From JL08 sp963765555 (GTDB lineage Bacteria > Pseudomonadota > Alphaproteobacteria > Rhodobacterales > Rhodobacteraceae), in contig CAVXWX010000003.1 in the NCBI GenBank assembly GCA_963765555.1, forward strand, positions 682,001 to 746,000: 64,000 bases of DNA. The letters are read 5' to 3'. The position numbers were made by a program, and so were the translations under genes. Position 1 is the first letter of the stretch, and every line of letters begins with the position of its first letter. Below the pieces are notes generated by a model. That model had not been told where the DNA came from and did no database searches. It saw only the letters and a program-made list of their open reading frames with translations. Shown in pieces: positions 1 through 8,654 of the stretch.

Positions 1-51
1 CGGGGTGGCCACCAGCGAAACCAGCCTGTTGCTGGCGACGCGGAAATCGGC

Positions 52-515
52 CTAGCTGCGCCGCCGGGCGGCCATCAGCCACAACAGGGCGAGCGCGAGC
101 GACACCACGACATTCCAGCTGGCCATGCTGAGCCCGAACATCTGCCATGGCACTTCGTCACAGCGCACCAGCGGCGCGGCCATGATCTGATCCAGCAATT
201 CCGCCGAGCTTAACCCGCCAACGGGGCCGGAGGTGCAGGTGCTTGGCCCTGTCCCACCAGCGTTTTTTCCACGCCGGTGTGATAAATCCGATGGCGGCGC
301 TGGTAAAGGCCGCCAGCGCGCCCAGACGGGGCAGGGCGCGGCCCGGCACCATCAGGGCAAACAGGCCGATCACAACGGCGGCCATATGCGGATAACGCTG
401 CCAGTAACACAGCTTGCACGGGGCCATTTCGCCCAGATACTGAAACCCGTAGGCGCCCATCAGCAACACCAAGCGACCCAAGCGCCGCCAATATGATCAT
501 CGTATGTCTGGTCAT
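52..515 (-). CDS. dsbB: Disulfide bond formation protein DsbB (frameshifted)
   Basis: Inner-membrane quinone reductase that reoxidises the periplasmic thiol oxidase DsbA. The CKLCYWQRYPH segment is the DsbB first-loop Cys-x-x-Cys with its conserved following WQR; a second Cys pair lies in PSTCTS and VRCDEVPW near the C-terminus. The product would be about 153 residues, normal for alphaproteobacterial DsbB. The start is the ATG at 513-515, which overlaps the stop of the upstream gene as ATGA, so the two are probably translationally coupled. The frame is broken at about 484, 284, 266 and 248; each break is repaired by one base in a short homopolymer, so sequence error is more likely than decay. 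Identification is secure; the exact protein sequence is not. Confidence 0.85.
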
Positions 516-1090
516 AGATATTTCAGCACGGCAAATCCGCCGATCAGCATGATCACGAACAGGGTAAACATAAGCCCAAGCCGTTTTTCGATAAAGTCCC
601 GTATCGGCGCACCGTATTTCCACAGCAATCCGGCCAGTATGAAAAACCGCAACCCGCGCGCCAGAATGGATGTCGCGATAAATGTGGTCAGCGACATGCC
701 GGTCCAGCCCGACATGATGGTGATGACCTTGTAGGGAAACGGCGTGACCCCTGCGGTCAGAACCGCCCAGAAGCCCAGATCGTTGAAACGCGTGTTGAAT
801 TCTGCCATCGCGTCGGCCTTGCCCAGCGAGGCAAGGATGGGTTGGCCGATGGTTTCAAAGGCCAGCGCGCCGATGGCATAGCCCAGCAATCCGCCCAACA
901 CCGACGCCACCAGCGCCACAAGGGCGATCAGCCAGGCGCGCGACGGCTTGGCCAGGATCATCGGGATCATGATAACATCGGGCGGGATCGGAAAGACCGA
1001 GCTTTCGATGAACGCTACCGCCGCCAGCACCCACAAGGCACGGGGATGATCGGCCATGCCCATTGTCCAATCGTATAAGCCTTTGATCAT
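512..1090 (-). CDS. YqaA/DedA-family membrane protein
   Basis: A 192-residue integral membrane protein of the SNARE-associated/DedA superfamily (YqaA type). The pattern is a short N-terminus MIKGLYDW, then a hydrophobic segment with the family's E-S-S-x-F-P-I-P-P-D motif (about residues 28-38), a glycine-rich helix, and the G-x-T-P-x-P-Y-K re-entrant motif (about residues 112-120). DedA proteins are proposed lipid scramblases or transporters that support envelope homeostasis; the substrate here is unknown. It is intact, starts at an ATG, and its TGA overlaps the dsbB start, so the two form a short operon reading away from the TRAP genes. Confidence 0.85.
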   Translation of the reverse strand: MIKGLYDWTMGMADHPRALWVLAAVAFIESSVFPIPPDVIMIPMILAKPSRAWLIALVALVASVLGGLLGYAIGALAFETIGQPILASLGKADAMAEFNTRFNDLGFWAVLTAGVTPFPYKVITIMSGWTGMSLTTFIATSILARGLRFFILAGLLWKYGAPIRDFIEKRLGLMFTLFVIMLIGGFAVLKYL

Positions 1091-1309
1091 CCGGTCTGCC
1101 TTGTGATTGTGTAAGATCAACTGCCTAGCCAAGTTGGCGGGCGGCGCAAGGCCAAAAACACGGTCTTGGCGCGGCCTGTTGCACGTGGTCGGGCGAAAAA
1201 CCGGCGTTTTGCGATGATTTTCAACCAAGAGGGGTTGATGGTTACAATGACCTGTGGATTGGTACGGAATGGAGAAAAGGCCGCCTGAACGGCCATAAGG
1301 GAGGAACTT

Positions 1310-2345
1310 ATGAAATTCGCTTTGAAAACCGCATTTGCGGGTGCTTTGGCCGTCGGTCTGGGTGCCGGGGCCGCGATGGCCCAAGAGGTGACGCTGCGCT
1401 GTCAGCATTTTCTGCCGGCAAAGGGATCAGTGCCTGCCTTTTTCATGGCCCCCTGGGCCGAAAAGATCGAGGCCGACAGTGGCGGGCGGATCAAGGTTGA
1501 ATTGTATCCGGGGATGCAACTGGGTGGCAAACCGCCCGCCTTGTATGACCAGATCCGCGACGGTGTGATTGATTGCGGCTGGGCGCTGCCGGCCTATACG
1601 CCGGGCCGGTTTCCCGAAAGCGAAGTGTTCGAATTGCCGTTCATGACCTCGATGAGCGCCGAGGCGTCCTCAAAGGCGGCATGGGAATTCACCGAGAAAT
1701 ATATGGGCGAGCGGTTTGGCGACATTCACGTGATCGCGGTGCACGTGCATGGCCCCGGTATTATTCACAAGAAAGGCGGCCCCATCGAATTCAACCGCCG
1801 ATCTGAACGGTTTGAAACTGCGCGGCCCGTCGCGTCAGGCCAACGCGCTGCTGGAAACGCTGGGCGCAACGCCTGTTGGCATGCCTGTGCCCGCCTTTCC
1901 CGAAGCGTTGAGCAAGGGCGTGGTGGATGGCGGTGTGATCCCGTTCGAGGTGGTTCCGGGCCTGAAAGTGCATGAATTGACCGACAGCCACACCGGCATT
2001 TCGGGTGATCGCGCGCTTTACAACACGTTTTTCATCTGGGGCATGAACAAGGCCAAATATGACAGCCTTCCCGATGACTTGAAGGCCGTTATTGATGCAA
2101 ATTCGGGCCTTGAAACATCCGGTCAGGCCGGTGCCGCGATGGATAAAGGCGATGATATCGCCGAAAAGCTGATTTCCGAGCGTGGCAACACGATCAACTA
2201 TCTGGGCGAGGATGTCGTGGCCGAACTGCGCGTTATTGGCGATGCACAAACAGAGGCGTGGATTGTCGAAGCGACTGGAAAAGGGTTGGACGGGCAGGCC
2301 ATGGTCGATGATGCGGCGGCGATGGTCGAAAAATACTCGAACTGA
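1310..2345 (+). CDS. dctP: TRAP transporter substrate-binding protein DctP (frameshifted)
   Basis: Periplasmic solute receptor of a tripartite ATP-independent periplasmic transporter, which delivers a carboxylate-type solute to the DctQM membrane pair. A signal peptide occupies about residues 1-24 (AMA then QE at the likely cleavage site). The body has DctP features such as the LKLRGPSRQAN segment, whose arginine lies where the family binds the solute carboxylate. A strong AAGGGAGG ribosome site lies just upstream of the ATG. The frame shifts near 1795, where AACCGCC read as AACGCC restores a product of about 344 residues. A terminator-like hairpin follows before dctQ. The solute cannot be assigned from sequence. 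Confidence 0.85.
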
Positions 2346-2365
2346 GCGACGCAGAATGCAATAAG

Positions 2366-2396
2366 GCTCCGGCGCGGGTGCGCGCCGGAGCTTTTT
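2366..2396 (+). terminator. Hairpin terminator/attenuator between dctP and dctQ
   Basis: A perfect 11-bp stem (2366-2376 with 2381-2391) with a GGTG loop is followed by TTTTT. It sits inside the TRAP operon, directly after dctP. Partial termination here would leave the receptor transcript more abundant than the membrane subunits, a common arrangement for binding-protein operons. Confidence 0.85.
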
Positions 2397-2436
2397 CTAT
2401 ATCCGGAACAGGCGGAACCTTGGGCAGGGGCTAACC

Positions 2437-3021
2437 ATGGCGCTAGCAATCAACGCCGAACGGCGCACAGGACGGGTGATCGACATGATCGCGCGCCTGT
2501 TTGCCTATGTCGGCGGCTTTATTCTGGTCGCGATGGCGCTGGTCACGGTGGTGTCGATCATCGGGCGGGCGCTGTTGTCCTTCGGGCTGTCGCCGGTGCG
2601 GGGCGATTATGAACTGGTGGCCAATGGCTGTGCGCTGGCCGTGTTCTGTTTTCTGCCCTACTGCCAGTTGAAACGCGGCCATGTGACGGTTGATATCGTG
2701 ACGTCGATGTTTTCGGCGCGTATGCAGGCGCTGTTCGGCCTGATCGGTGATGTGCTGATCACGCTGGCCGCGATCATCATCATGCGGCAGTTGTGGTTCG
2801 GCTTTGGTGAAAAATTTCCCTATGGCAGCGATGCACTGCGCGACAGTCTGGGCATGGGCTATAAACCGTTCTTTGCCGAAACAACCTATGAACTCGAAAT
2901 ACCGGTGTGGATTCCGTACGGTCTGGCGCTGATCGGGGCAGCCCTGTTTGTGGTTGTGTCGCTTTATACGATATGGCGCAGCCTGAATTGGGTGATCGCC
3001 GGGCGCGAGGGCGCGGTATGA
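2437..3021 (+). CDS. dctQ: TRAP transporter small permease DctQ
   Basis: Small membrane subunit of the TRAP transporter, 194 residues, with about four hydrophobic helices (near residues 20-42, 60-75, 97-115 and 157-180). The C-Q-L-K-R-G-H-V segment after the second helix is the usual DctQ signature. It partners with DctM and the DctP receptor. The TGA overlaps the dctM start as ATGATG, implying translational coupling. The extended loop with FGEKFPYGSD is typical of the DctQ subfamily that pairs with a DctM of about 450 residues. Confidence 0.88.
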   Translation: MALAINAERRTGRVIDMIARLFAYVGGFILVAMALVTVVSIIGRALLSFGLSPVRGDYELVANGCALAVFCFLPYCQLKRGHVTVDIVTSMFSARMQALFGLIGDVLITLAAIIIMRQLWFGFGEKFPYGSDALRDSLGMGYKPFFAETTYELEIPVWIPYGLALIGAALFVVVSLYTIWRSLNWVIAGREGAV

Positions 3022-4379
3022 TGGAACTGACAGGTCTGTCGCTGGCGCTGACGGCGTTCGGTTTCATGTTGCTGGGCATCTTTTTGCGGGTGCCGATTGC
3101 ACTGGCCATGGCCTTCACCGGATTTTTCGGAAGCTGGTATGTGCTGGGCACCCCCAATGCCCCGATGGCGCAGTTGAAAACGCTGTCTTACGAAACCTTT
3201 TCCAATCAGGGCCTGTCGATTGTGCCGCTGTTCCTGCTGATGGGGCAGTTTGCCACCCGCACAGGGATGAGCGCGGCGCTGTTTCGCGCCGCTTCGGATT
3301 TTCTGGGCCACCGCAAGGGCGGCATTGCCATGGCCTCGGTCGGGGCCTGCGCCGGGTTCGGTGCGATCTGTGGATCATCGCTGGCCACGGCCAGCACGAT
3401 GGGGCAGGTGGCCCTGCCCGAAATGCGCCGACGGGGCTATTCCGATGCGCTGAGCACCGGTGTGCTGGCGGCGGGGGGCACCTTGGGCATCCTGATCCCG
3501 CCGTCGATCATTCTGGTGATCTACGCGATCATGGCGGAACAGAACATCGTCAAGATGTTCATGGCCGCCCTGATCCCCGGCATTCTGGCGGCGCTGGGAT
3601 ACATGGTCACCGTGGCCATATACGTGCGCATCAAACCCGACAGCGCCAGCGTCGCGGAGCGCATTCCCTATCGCGAACGCCTGCGCACGCTGGGCGCGAC
3701 ATGGCCGGTCATCGTGATTTTCGGGCTGACCATGGGCGGCATTGTCGGCGACTGGAACTGGACCCGCCCCGGACCACAGGCGCTGTTTACCCCGAACGAG
3801 GCGGCGGCCTTTGGTGCCGTGGCGACAGGCGTCTACGGCATTGTCATGGGGCGGCTGGACTGGGCGGGCCTGCTGGGCGCGTTTCTGGAAACCGCCAAGG
3901 CGACGGCGATGATCTTCCTGATTCTGCTGGGGGCCGAGGTGCTGAAAGGCTTTCTGGCCTTGACCCGCGCGCCCGACATGCTGGCCGATTGGGTGCTGAG
4001 CGCGGGCTACAGCCCGATCATGGTGCTGAGCATCATGTTGATCTGTTATCTGATTTTCGGCTGCGTCATGGACAGCCTGTCGATGATCCTGCTGACCATC
4101 CCGATTTTCCTGCCGGTGATCGAAGTGCTGGATTTCGGCATGAGCGCGGAAGAAACCGCGATCTGGTTCGGGATATTGGCACTGATCGTGGTCGAGGTCG
4201 GGTTGATCACACCGCCGGTGGGCATGAACCTGTTTATTATCAACGGGGTGGCGCGCGATATTCCGATATCACACACCTATCGCGGCGTGGCCCCGTTTGT
4301 GATGTCCGATCTGGTGCGGGTGGTGATCCTTGTGGCGTTTCCGCCGATCACCCTGTGGCTGGTGCAGGTGATGTTCTGA
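3018..4379 (+). CDS. dctM: TRAP transporter large permease DctM
   Basis: Large membrane subunit of the TRAP transporter (453 residues, about 12 helices), which uses the sodium gradient to move the solute. Family motifs visible include G-S-S-x-A-T-A-S-T-M-G after the third helix, L-I-P-P-S-I and, near the C-terminus, G-L-I-T-P-P-V-G-M-N. Two tandem ATG codons at 3018 and 3021 could both start; the first overlaps the dctQ stop. The gene is intact and closes the operon. A 22-base intergenic repeat lies 37 bases after its stop. Confidence 0.9.
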   Translation: MMELTGLSLALTAFGFMLLGIFLRVPIALAMAFTGFFGSWYVLGTPNAPMAQLKTLSYETFSNQGLSIVPLFLLMGQFATRTGMSAALFRAASDFLGHRKGGIAMASVGACAGFGAICGSSLATASTMGQVALPEMRRRGYSDALSTGVLAAGGTLGILIPPSIILVIYAIMAEQNIVKMFMAALIPGILAALGYMVTVAIYVRIKPDSASVAERIPYRERLRTLGATWPVIVIFGLTMGGIVGDWNWTRPGPQALFTPNEAAAFGAVATGVYGIVMGRLDWAGLLGAFLETAKATAMIFLILLGAEVLKGFLALTRAPDMLADWVLSAGYSPIMVLSIMLICYLIFGCVMDSLSMILLTIPIFLPVIEVLDFGMSAEETAIWFGILALIVVEVGLITPPVGMNLFIINGVARDIPISHTYRGVAPFVMSDLVRVVILVAFPPITLWLVQVMF

Positions 4380-4416
4380 CCATTATGGCGCGGCGCGTGC
4401 CGGGCCGTTGCGCAGC

Positions 4417-4438
4417 AAGTATTTATGAAAAGATGAAG
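4417..4438 (+). repeat. Intergenic repeat, copy 1 (downstream of dctM)
   Basis: AAGTATTT, two variable bases (AT), then GAAAAGATGAAG. The same arrangement recurs at 23789-23810, inverted at 23823-23844, and at 62381-62402. All are just past stop codons. It ends 59 bases before the tRNA-Leu. Confidence 0.8.
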
Positions 4439-4497
4439 GACAGGGCCGTATTTTGCCTCTGGACGGGGCCGGTTTCTGGGGTTAGGAAAACAACGTT

Positions 4498-4581
4498 GCC
4501 CGAGTGGTGGAATGGTAGACACGACGGATTCAAAATCCGTTGCTTTACGGCGTGCCGGTTCAAGTCCGGCCTCGGGTACCA
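4498..4581 (+). tRNA. tRNA-Leu (anticodon CAA)
   Basis: 84 bases including an encoded CCA end. Acceptor arm GCCCGAG (4498-4504) pairs with CTCGGGT (4571-4577, a G-T first pair). The anticodon stem ACGGA/TCCGT encloses the loop TTCAAAA, giving anticodon CAA, which reads the leucine codon TTG. A variable arm and the T-arm GCCGGTTCAAGTCCGGC fit a class II leucine tRNA. An accessory gene cluster starts immediately downstream, and tRNA-Leu genes are frequent island insertion sites, though no integrase is visible. Confidence 0.95.
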
Positions 4582-4614
4582 CTTTTCCAGAATGTCCGGT
4601 TTTTTCCGTTCGCG

Positions 4615-5556
4615 TCAGGCGTCGGCCTTTTGCGGTTCGAGTTCAAGTTCCGATATCAGCGCGCGCGCCATACGACGACCCACCTTGCGCCCGTCAAAGA
4701 ACGCCGGGTTGGGATGTTGATCGGCGATGGGCTTCATCAAGAAACGATAATTCCCGTCATAGAATTTGAAATTCGTTTCGCACAGCAAAAGGCGGCCGGT
4801 TTCTCTGCAGGGAAGGATGTCGTGCGCGAACAAACCCACCCCCAAGGACTCTTTTACACGCGCTGCAATCGTCTTGATCTGATCCATGTTGGGCACAATG
4901 AGAAGGTTGTGAAAATGCCGGATCATACCAGCGTCGACCGGGGTGTCGCGTGTGTGGACACTTGCGCCTGTTCCTGCGCGCACCCACGCAAAAAGCACGT
5001 GCGCGCCAACCACCTGTGCACGCAGACACACGTTCCACAACTGGCCATCATAGTCATGCCGGCAATCGACGTAATCCGTGTTGTAACGGCTTTCATCAAG
5101 TGCAGTCCCGCCGTCGATCAATTGGGTGGGAACATGCGCATCATTGACCGCATTTGAAAACGCCACGTCAAAACGATCACTGTTTTTCAATTCCCTTGGC
5201 ATCGGAACGTCAGCGGAAATCAGCGCTTTGTTTTGCCTTGATTTGTGCCCGACAATACGTCCTGCATCCGCCGAGTGAAGTATATTGTACCCCAATGCCT
5301 TTATTTCAGCCTCGCGGGATTGCAACCAACTTACCTTGCGATCCCTGATCAAAAACAGTTCGTTATAATGCAAAAGCACAAAAGCCTGAGGATCATCTGT
5401 TGGTCCCCGCTCTATGAGCTGCTCAAACGTCAGCACTTCGGATTGAACACCCATATTCATCAGCGATTGCGAAAAACGCTTGATAATATTCGCGGATCCC
5501 TTGCCCTTTGCAATGACGCCGGGTTCGTCGAAGGAAACGATAAAGACCTGAGCCAT
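4615..5556 (-). CDS. ATP-grasp-like protein of unknown substrate
   Basis: 313 residues, not assigned to a named enzyme. The C-terminal third resembles the ATP-grasp fold of RimK/glutathione synthetase type ligases: a GLFAHDILP strand with an acidic residue (D247), then LLLCETN with E260 and N262, the usual metal-binding E-x-N pair. A lysine-rich segment near K105-K110 could bind ATP. Enzymes of this fold join a carboxylate to an amine or thiol. It lies 8 bases downstream of a GT2 glycosyltransferase on the same strand, so a role in decorating a surface polymer or glycoprotein is plausible, but this is inference. It could also be a non-catalytic relative. Confidence 0.55.
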   Translation of the reverse strand: MAQVFIVSFDEPGVIAKGKGSANIIKRFSQSLMNMGVQSEVLTFEQLIERGPTDDPQAFVLLHYNELFLIRDRKVSWLQSREAEIKALGYNILHSADAGRIVGHKSRQNKALISADVPMPRELKNSDRFDVAFSNAVNDAHVPTQLIDGGTALDESRYNTDYVDCRHDYDGQLWNVCLRAQVVGAHVLFAWVRAGTGASVHTRDTPVDAGMIRHFHNLLIVPNMDQIKTIAARVKESLGVGLFAHDILPCRETGRLLLCETNFKFYDGNYRFLMKPIADQHPNPAFFDGRKVGRRMARALISELELEPQKADA

Positions 5557-5564
5557 GGGCGTTT

Positions 5565-6551
5565 CTAGTCCTTGTGTTGATGAATGAGACTGTCCAGCAG
5601 TTGCGCCGTCTCCGGCTCCTGACGCAGTTCGGATATACGCTGTGCGTGCAGTTCACAGCACGCGGCATGCAGGCGGGCCACGTCCGGATCGGCCATAAGG
5701 GTTGCAAACTTTTCATGCTTGCGCGGCTGAACCGCATCCAGAGAGCTGTCTTCCTCGGCGTTGTGGTTCATCATGGTCCAGTACTCCAACCCCAGAGTGT
5801 CGCCGGTGTGGTGCGCACGTCCGCGCATTTTCTTGACCAGATAGCTTTCGCAGGATTTCAGCGCGTAATGGTTGATCTGAACCAGATCATAGCCCAGGGA
5901 ATCCCGCATCGAGCGCCACTGGCCGGTAAAGTAGCGTTCGGGCATCGGCTGGCCCGATCCGTTGACCCAATGCGCCTCATCCATGCCGGAAATGCGCGGG
6001 CGTTTGGGGCGGTGCACGCCGATGAAATCCCAAAGGCCCCGTTTGAACATGGTCTTGAAGCCCCATGCCTGCGGCGGGCGCGGCGTCCATTCGGGCGCGG
6101 CGCGGCGGAACTGGTCAGTGATAAATCCGTCTTGATAGGTTTGCACGCCCGCATTGCCGAACAGGCGCCATGTCATCGAGATCATGCGTGCATCGGGCAC
6201 CGCATCGGTCAGCGCCTGAAAGCTGTGATCGCCGGTTTTGATATTGATATGTTCATCGGCATCAATCGGGATAACCCAATCGTCATCCGTTGCGATGTTC
6301 ATTTTCAAAAACCGCTTGTAGGCGCGTTTTTGCGGGCTGACAGGGCGGGTGCTGGAGTTGTCGACATGGGTAATCGCGCCAATCTCGTCCAAGCGATCCA
6401 AAAGCGCATCGGACCCGTCGGAACAATTGTTGGAAAAGACGACGATCCTGTCGGCCCCGATCGCCTGATTATGGGCCACCCATTCAAGAATATAGGGGCC
6501 TTCGTCTTTCATCGGTGTGACGACAATAAAGCGCGGTTTTTCCGTGGCCAA
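5565..6551 (-). CDS. Family 2 glycosyltransferase (Glyco_tranf_2_4 type)
   Basis: 328 residues. The N-terminus (TPMKDEGPYILEWVAHN, then GAD-RIVVFSNNCSDGSD) is the signature of the GT2 subgroup that sits in surface-polysaccharide loci, and PIDADEH at residues 95-101 supplies the D-x-D metal and nucleotide-sugar site. The start appears to be TTG at 6549-6551, preceded by AGGAAA; no better start is seen. A clear paralogue lies at 9809-10792. The donor sugar and acceptor cannot be read from the sequence. It is co-directional with the ATP-grasp-like gene and divergent from the FkbM methyltransferase gene, so the 258-base gap 6552-6809 probably carries promoters in both directions. Confidence 0.85.
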   Translation of the reverse strand: MATEKPRFIVVTPMKDEGPYILEWVAHNQAIGADRIVVFSNNCSDGSDALLDRLDEIGAITHVDNSSTRPVSPQKRAYKRFLKMNIATDDDWVIPIDADEHINIKTGDHSFQALTDAVPDARMISMTWRLFGNAGVQTYQDGFITDQFRRAAPEWTPRPPQAWGFKTMFKRGLWDFIGVHRPKRPRISGMDEAHWVNGSGQPMPERYFTGQWRSMRDSLGYDLVQINHYALKSCESYLVKKMRGRAHHTGDTLGLEYWTMMNHNAEEDSSLDAVQPRKHEKFATLMADPDVARLHAACCELHAQRISELRQEPETAQLLDSLIHQHKD

Positions 6552-6809
6552 TGTAATTTCCTGTCATTCCCAATGCATGAACAGCTTGGGGTGTCTGCTG
6601 CCTGTGTGCGGGTCGGTGTGGCACAATCGGCCATGCCCGTCATCGTTTTTACGATCCCAATATCGAACGGATTGCGCGATTTAGCAACGCCGTTGCAACG
6701 CAACAGGCCATGTTCCCCTGTCAGTGGGTCAAAAAGTGCACAAAAGAATTCATTGCAATTCAAAAGGCGGCGCGCGTACATCTGAAAGAAACAGCACAAG
6801 GTCGAGCAG

Positions 6810-7487
6810 ATGGGCAAAGAGGCATTGACGCCGGTAGAAAACGGGTTGCGCGCCGCCGAGCAGATCAAGCTGCGGTTCAAACGGATGCCGCGCGGCATGA
6901 TCCAGGTGGGCGCGCATAACGGTCGCGAAGTGCGCCATCTGGCCCGTTCGGGTGTAAAGCGCGGGGTCTTCATCGACCCGCTGGATGAAACCTTTCCGAT
7001 GTTGCAAAAGCGCGTTGCCCAGCACGAAGGGTATCGGGCCATTCAGGCCCTTGTGGGCGATGTCGAGGGGCAAGAGGTCGATTTCCGGATCGCGTCCAAT
7101 TCCGGCGAAAGTTCCAGCTTTCTGGAACCGGGCAGCCATGCCACCGTAAAACCCAACATCGCGTTCGACACCACGCAGCGGATGACCTTGCGCACGCTGG
7201 ATGTTTTGTTGCCGGAGAACAGCATAGACGCGGCCGATTACGATCTGTTGTTTGCCGACACCCAAGGGGCCGAAGTGCACGTGCTGCGCGGCGCCATGGC
7301 GACGTTGTCAAAAATGGATTTTGTGTTTCTCGAGGTGAATATCGGTGGCGTCTACAAGGGCGACACGCCGTTGCCAGAGCTTTCGATCTTCATGAAAACG
7401 CTGGGATTTGAGCTCGCGTGGTGCGAGTTGAAGCATATGGGGTGGGGCGATGCCCTGTTCGTGCGACGCAGCCTTTTCGCGGTCTAG
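6810..7487 (+). CDS. FkbM-family methyltransferase
   Basis: 225 residues with a class I SAM-dependent methyltransferase core. IQVGAHNGRE at residues 31-40 is motif I with the glycine-rich SAM loop, FIDP is the acidic end of strand 2, and the LLFADTQGAEVHVLRGA segment is the FkbM post-motif with the D-x-x-G-x-E signature. FkbM enzymes commonly O-methylate sugars or polyketides; inside this cluster a sugar hydroxyl is the likely target. The gene is intact. Its stop lies 9 bases from the stop of the convergent sulfotransferase-like gene. Confidence 0.85.
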   Translation: MGKEALTPVENGLRAAEQIKLRFKRMPRGMIQVGAHNGREVRHLARSGVKRGVFIDPLDETFPMLQKRVAQHEGYRAIQALVGDVEGQEVDFRIASNSGESSSFLEPGSHATVKPNIAFDTTQRMTLRTLDVLLPENSIDAADYDLLFADTQGAEVHVLRGAMATLSKMDFVFLEVNIGGVYKGDTPLPELSIFMKTLGFELAWCELKHMGWGDALFVRRSLFAV

Positions 7488-7496
7488 TACACAGCC

Positions 7497-8609
7497 CTAG
7501 CTGGCAAGAGGCGTTTGTGCGTCGCGTTCAGCGCGTTTCTTGCGGCGTTTTTCACGCAAGGCCGCCCGCGCGATCTGCGCTTTGTTGCCGGCTTTCTTGG
7601 GCGCCGTGCGTTCATCCAGTATACCGGGCGTATCAAGGGCTGCGCCAAACACCACCTCACAGGCCTGTTGCAGGGCCACATTCTCTTCTGCGCTGTCACG
7701 TCGAAAGTTCAGGTCGGTTTCTGACAGTTCTGTGGGTTCGAAAAGCGCGGCGCGATCTGCAAAGAACTCTTTATGAAAAGCCACATCCGAGTCGGCAAGG
7801 ACTTGCACAAGAGCGTCACGCTCTTGTGGTTCCAGAACATCGTTTTTGCGCTGCATCACCGGATGCGCAGGCAGGTCACGGCGCAGACGGCGCACATTCT
7901 TTTTGCCAATCAAACGGGTCAGAACGCCGAACGCATCGCTGCCCGCACGCGACAGGGACGGGTTGGATTGCCCCTGTGTATCCACATCAATGGGCACTTC
8001 GGCCCCCACAAGATCAAAGAAATCATCAATGACATTGCCGTTCACCAGCGTTGACCGGTCATAAAGCCGCGGGACAATGCGCGCTTTGGGGAAGGCCGCA
8101 CGCAGGTTTGCGACCACACCGGAAAAATTGAACCTTTGGGGTTCGGCGTGAATATCGGCCAGACGTTGCTGCACAAAGGCGGTGGTGCCTTGGGTGATTT
8201 TGCCGTTTTTCGCGCGCTGTTTGTAATCGGCCTCGAAAAAACCGTCATAGCGGCGGCAAAAGAAGGTCACACAGATATCTTCGGGCGGAATTTCTGACAG
8301 CAACGGCGCGTAATCTTCTGGTTTTGCTGTATAAAGCATTTCCGAGGACACAAGGCACACCTTATCCTTGTTTGCTGCATATTCCGCAGCCATATCCGCC
8401 TGCATCGCGCTTTGATTGGGGCCACCCTGCGCAATATCGAACACGATCGGGTTGTGGCTGATCGGCAGATTGCCCTTGCCATCCGCACGGCGACGGCCCG
8501 CTTCCATGTAGTGTAAACCGGTGTCCGACAAGGCATCCGAATGGGTCCGCAAAAAGTTTTGCAAAGCCGTTGTGCCGGTTTTGGGCATCCCGATGTGAAG
8601 GTAAATCAT
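7497..8609 (-). CDS. Sulfotransferase-like protein
   Basis: 370 residues. The extreme N-terminus, HIGMPKTGTTALQNFL (residues 5-20), is the 5'-phosphosulfate loop of PAPS-dependent sulfotransferases. A later R-L-Y-D-R-S-T-L segment (about residue 205) may contribute the 3'-phosphate-binding Arg/Ser. The C-terminal 50 residues are Lys/Arg/Ala rich (REKRRKKRAERD) and probably disordered. A role transferring sulfate to a glycan fits the neighbouring glycosyltransferase and methyltransferase genes; the acceptor is unknown. It is followed by another minus-strand gene upstream (8655-9599), 45 bases away, so the pair may be an operon. Confidence 0.75.
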   Translation of the reverse strand: MIYLHIGMPKTGTTALQNFLRTHSDALSDTGLHYMEAGRRRADGKGNLPISHNPIVFDIAQGGPNQSAMQADMAAEYAANKDKVCLVSSEMLYTAKPEDYAPLLSEIPPEDICVTFFCRRYDGFFEADYKQRAKNGKITQGTTAFVQQRLADIHAEPQRFNFSGVVANLRAAFPKARIVPRLYDRSTLVNGNVIDDFFDLVGAEVPIDVDTQGQSNPSLSRAGSDAFGVLTRLIGKKNVRRLRRDLPAHPVMQRKNDVLEPQERDALVQVLADSDVAFHKEFFADRAALFEPTELSETDLNFRRDSAEENVALQQACEVVFGAALDTPGILDERTAPKKAGNKAQIARAALREKRRKKRAERDAQTPLAS

Positions 8610-8654
8610 GTCACGCCTCGCGTTCCGTTCGGTGCCTTGCAGGGTCGGACCGGA

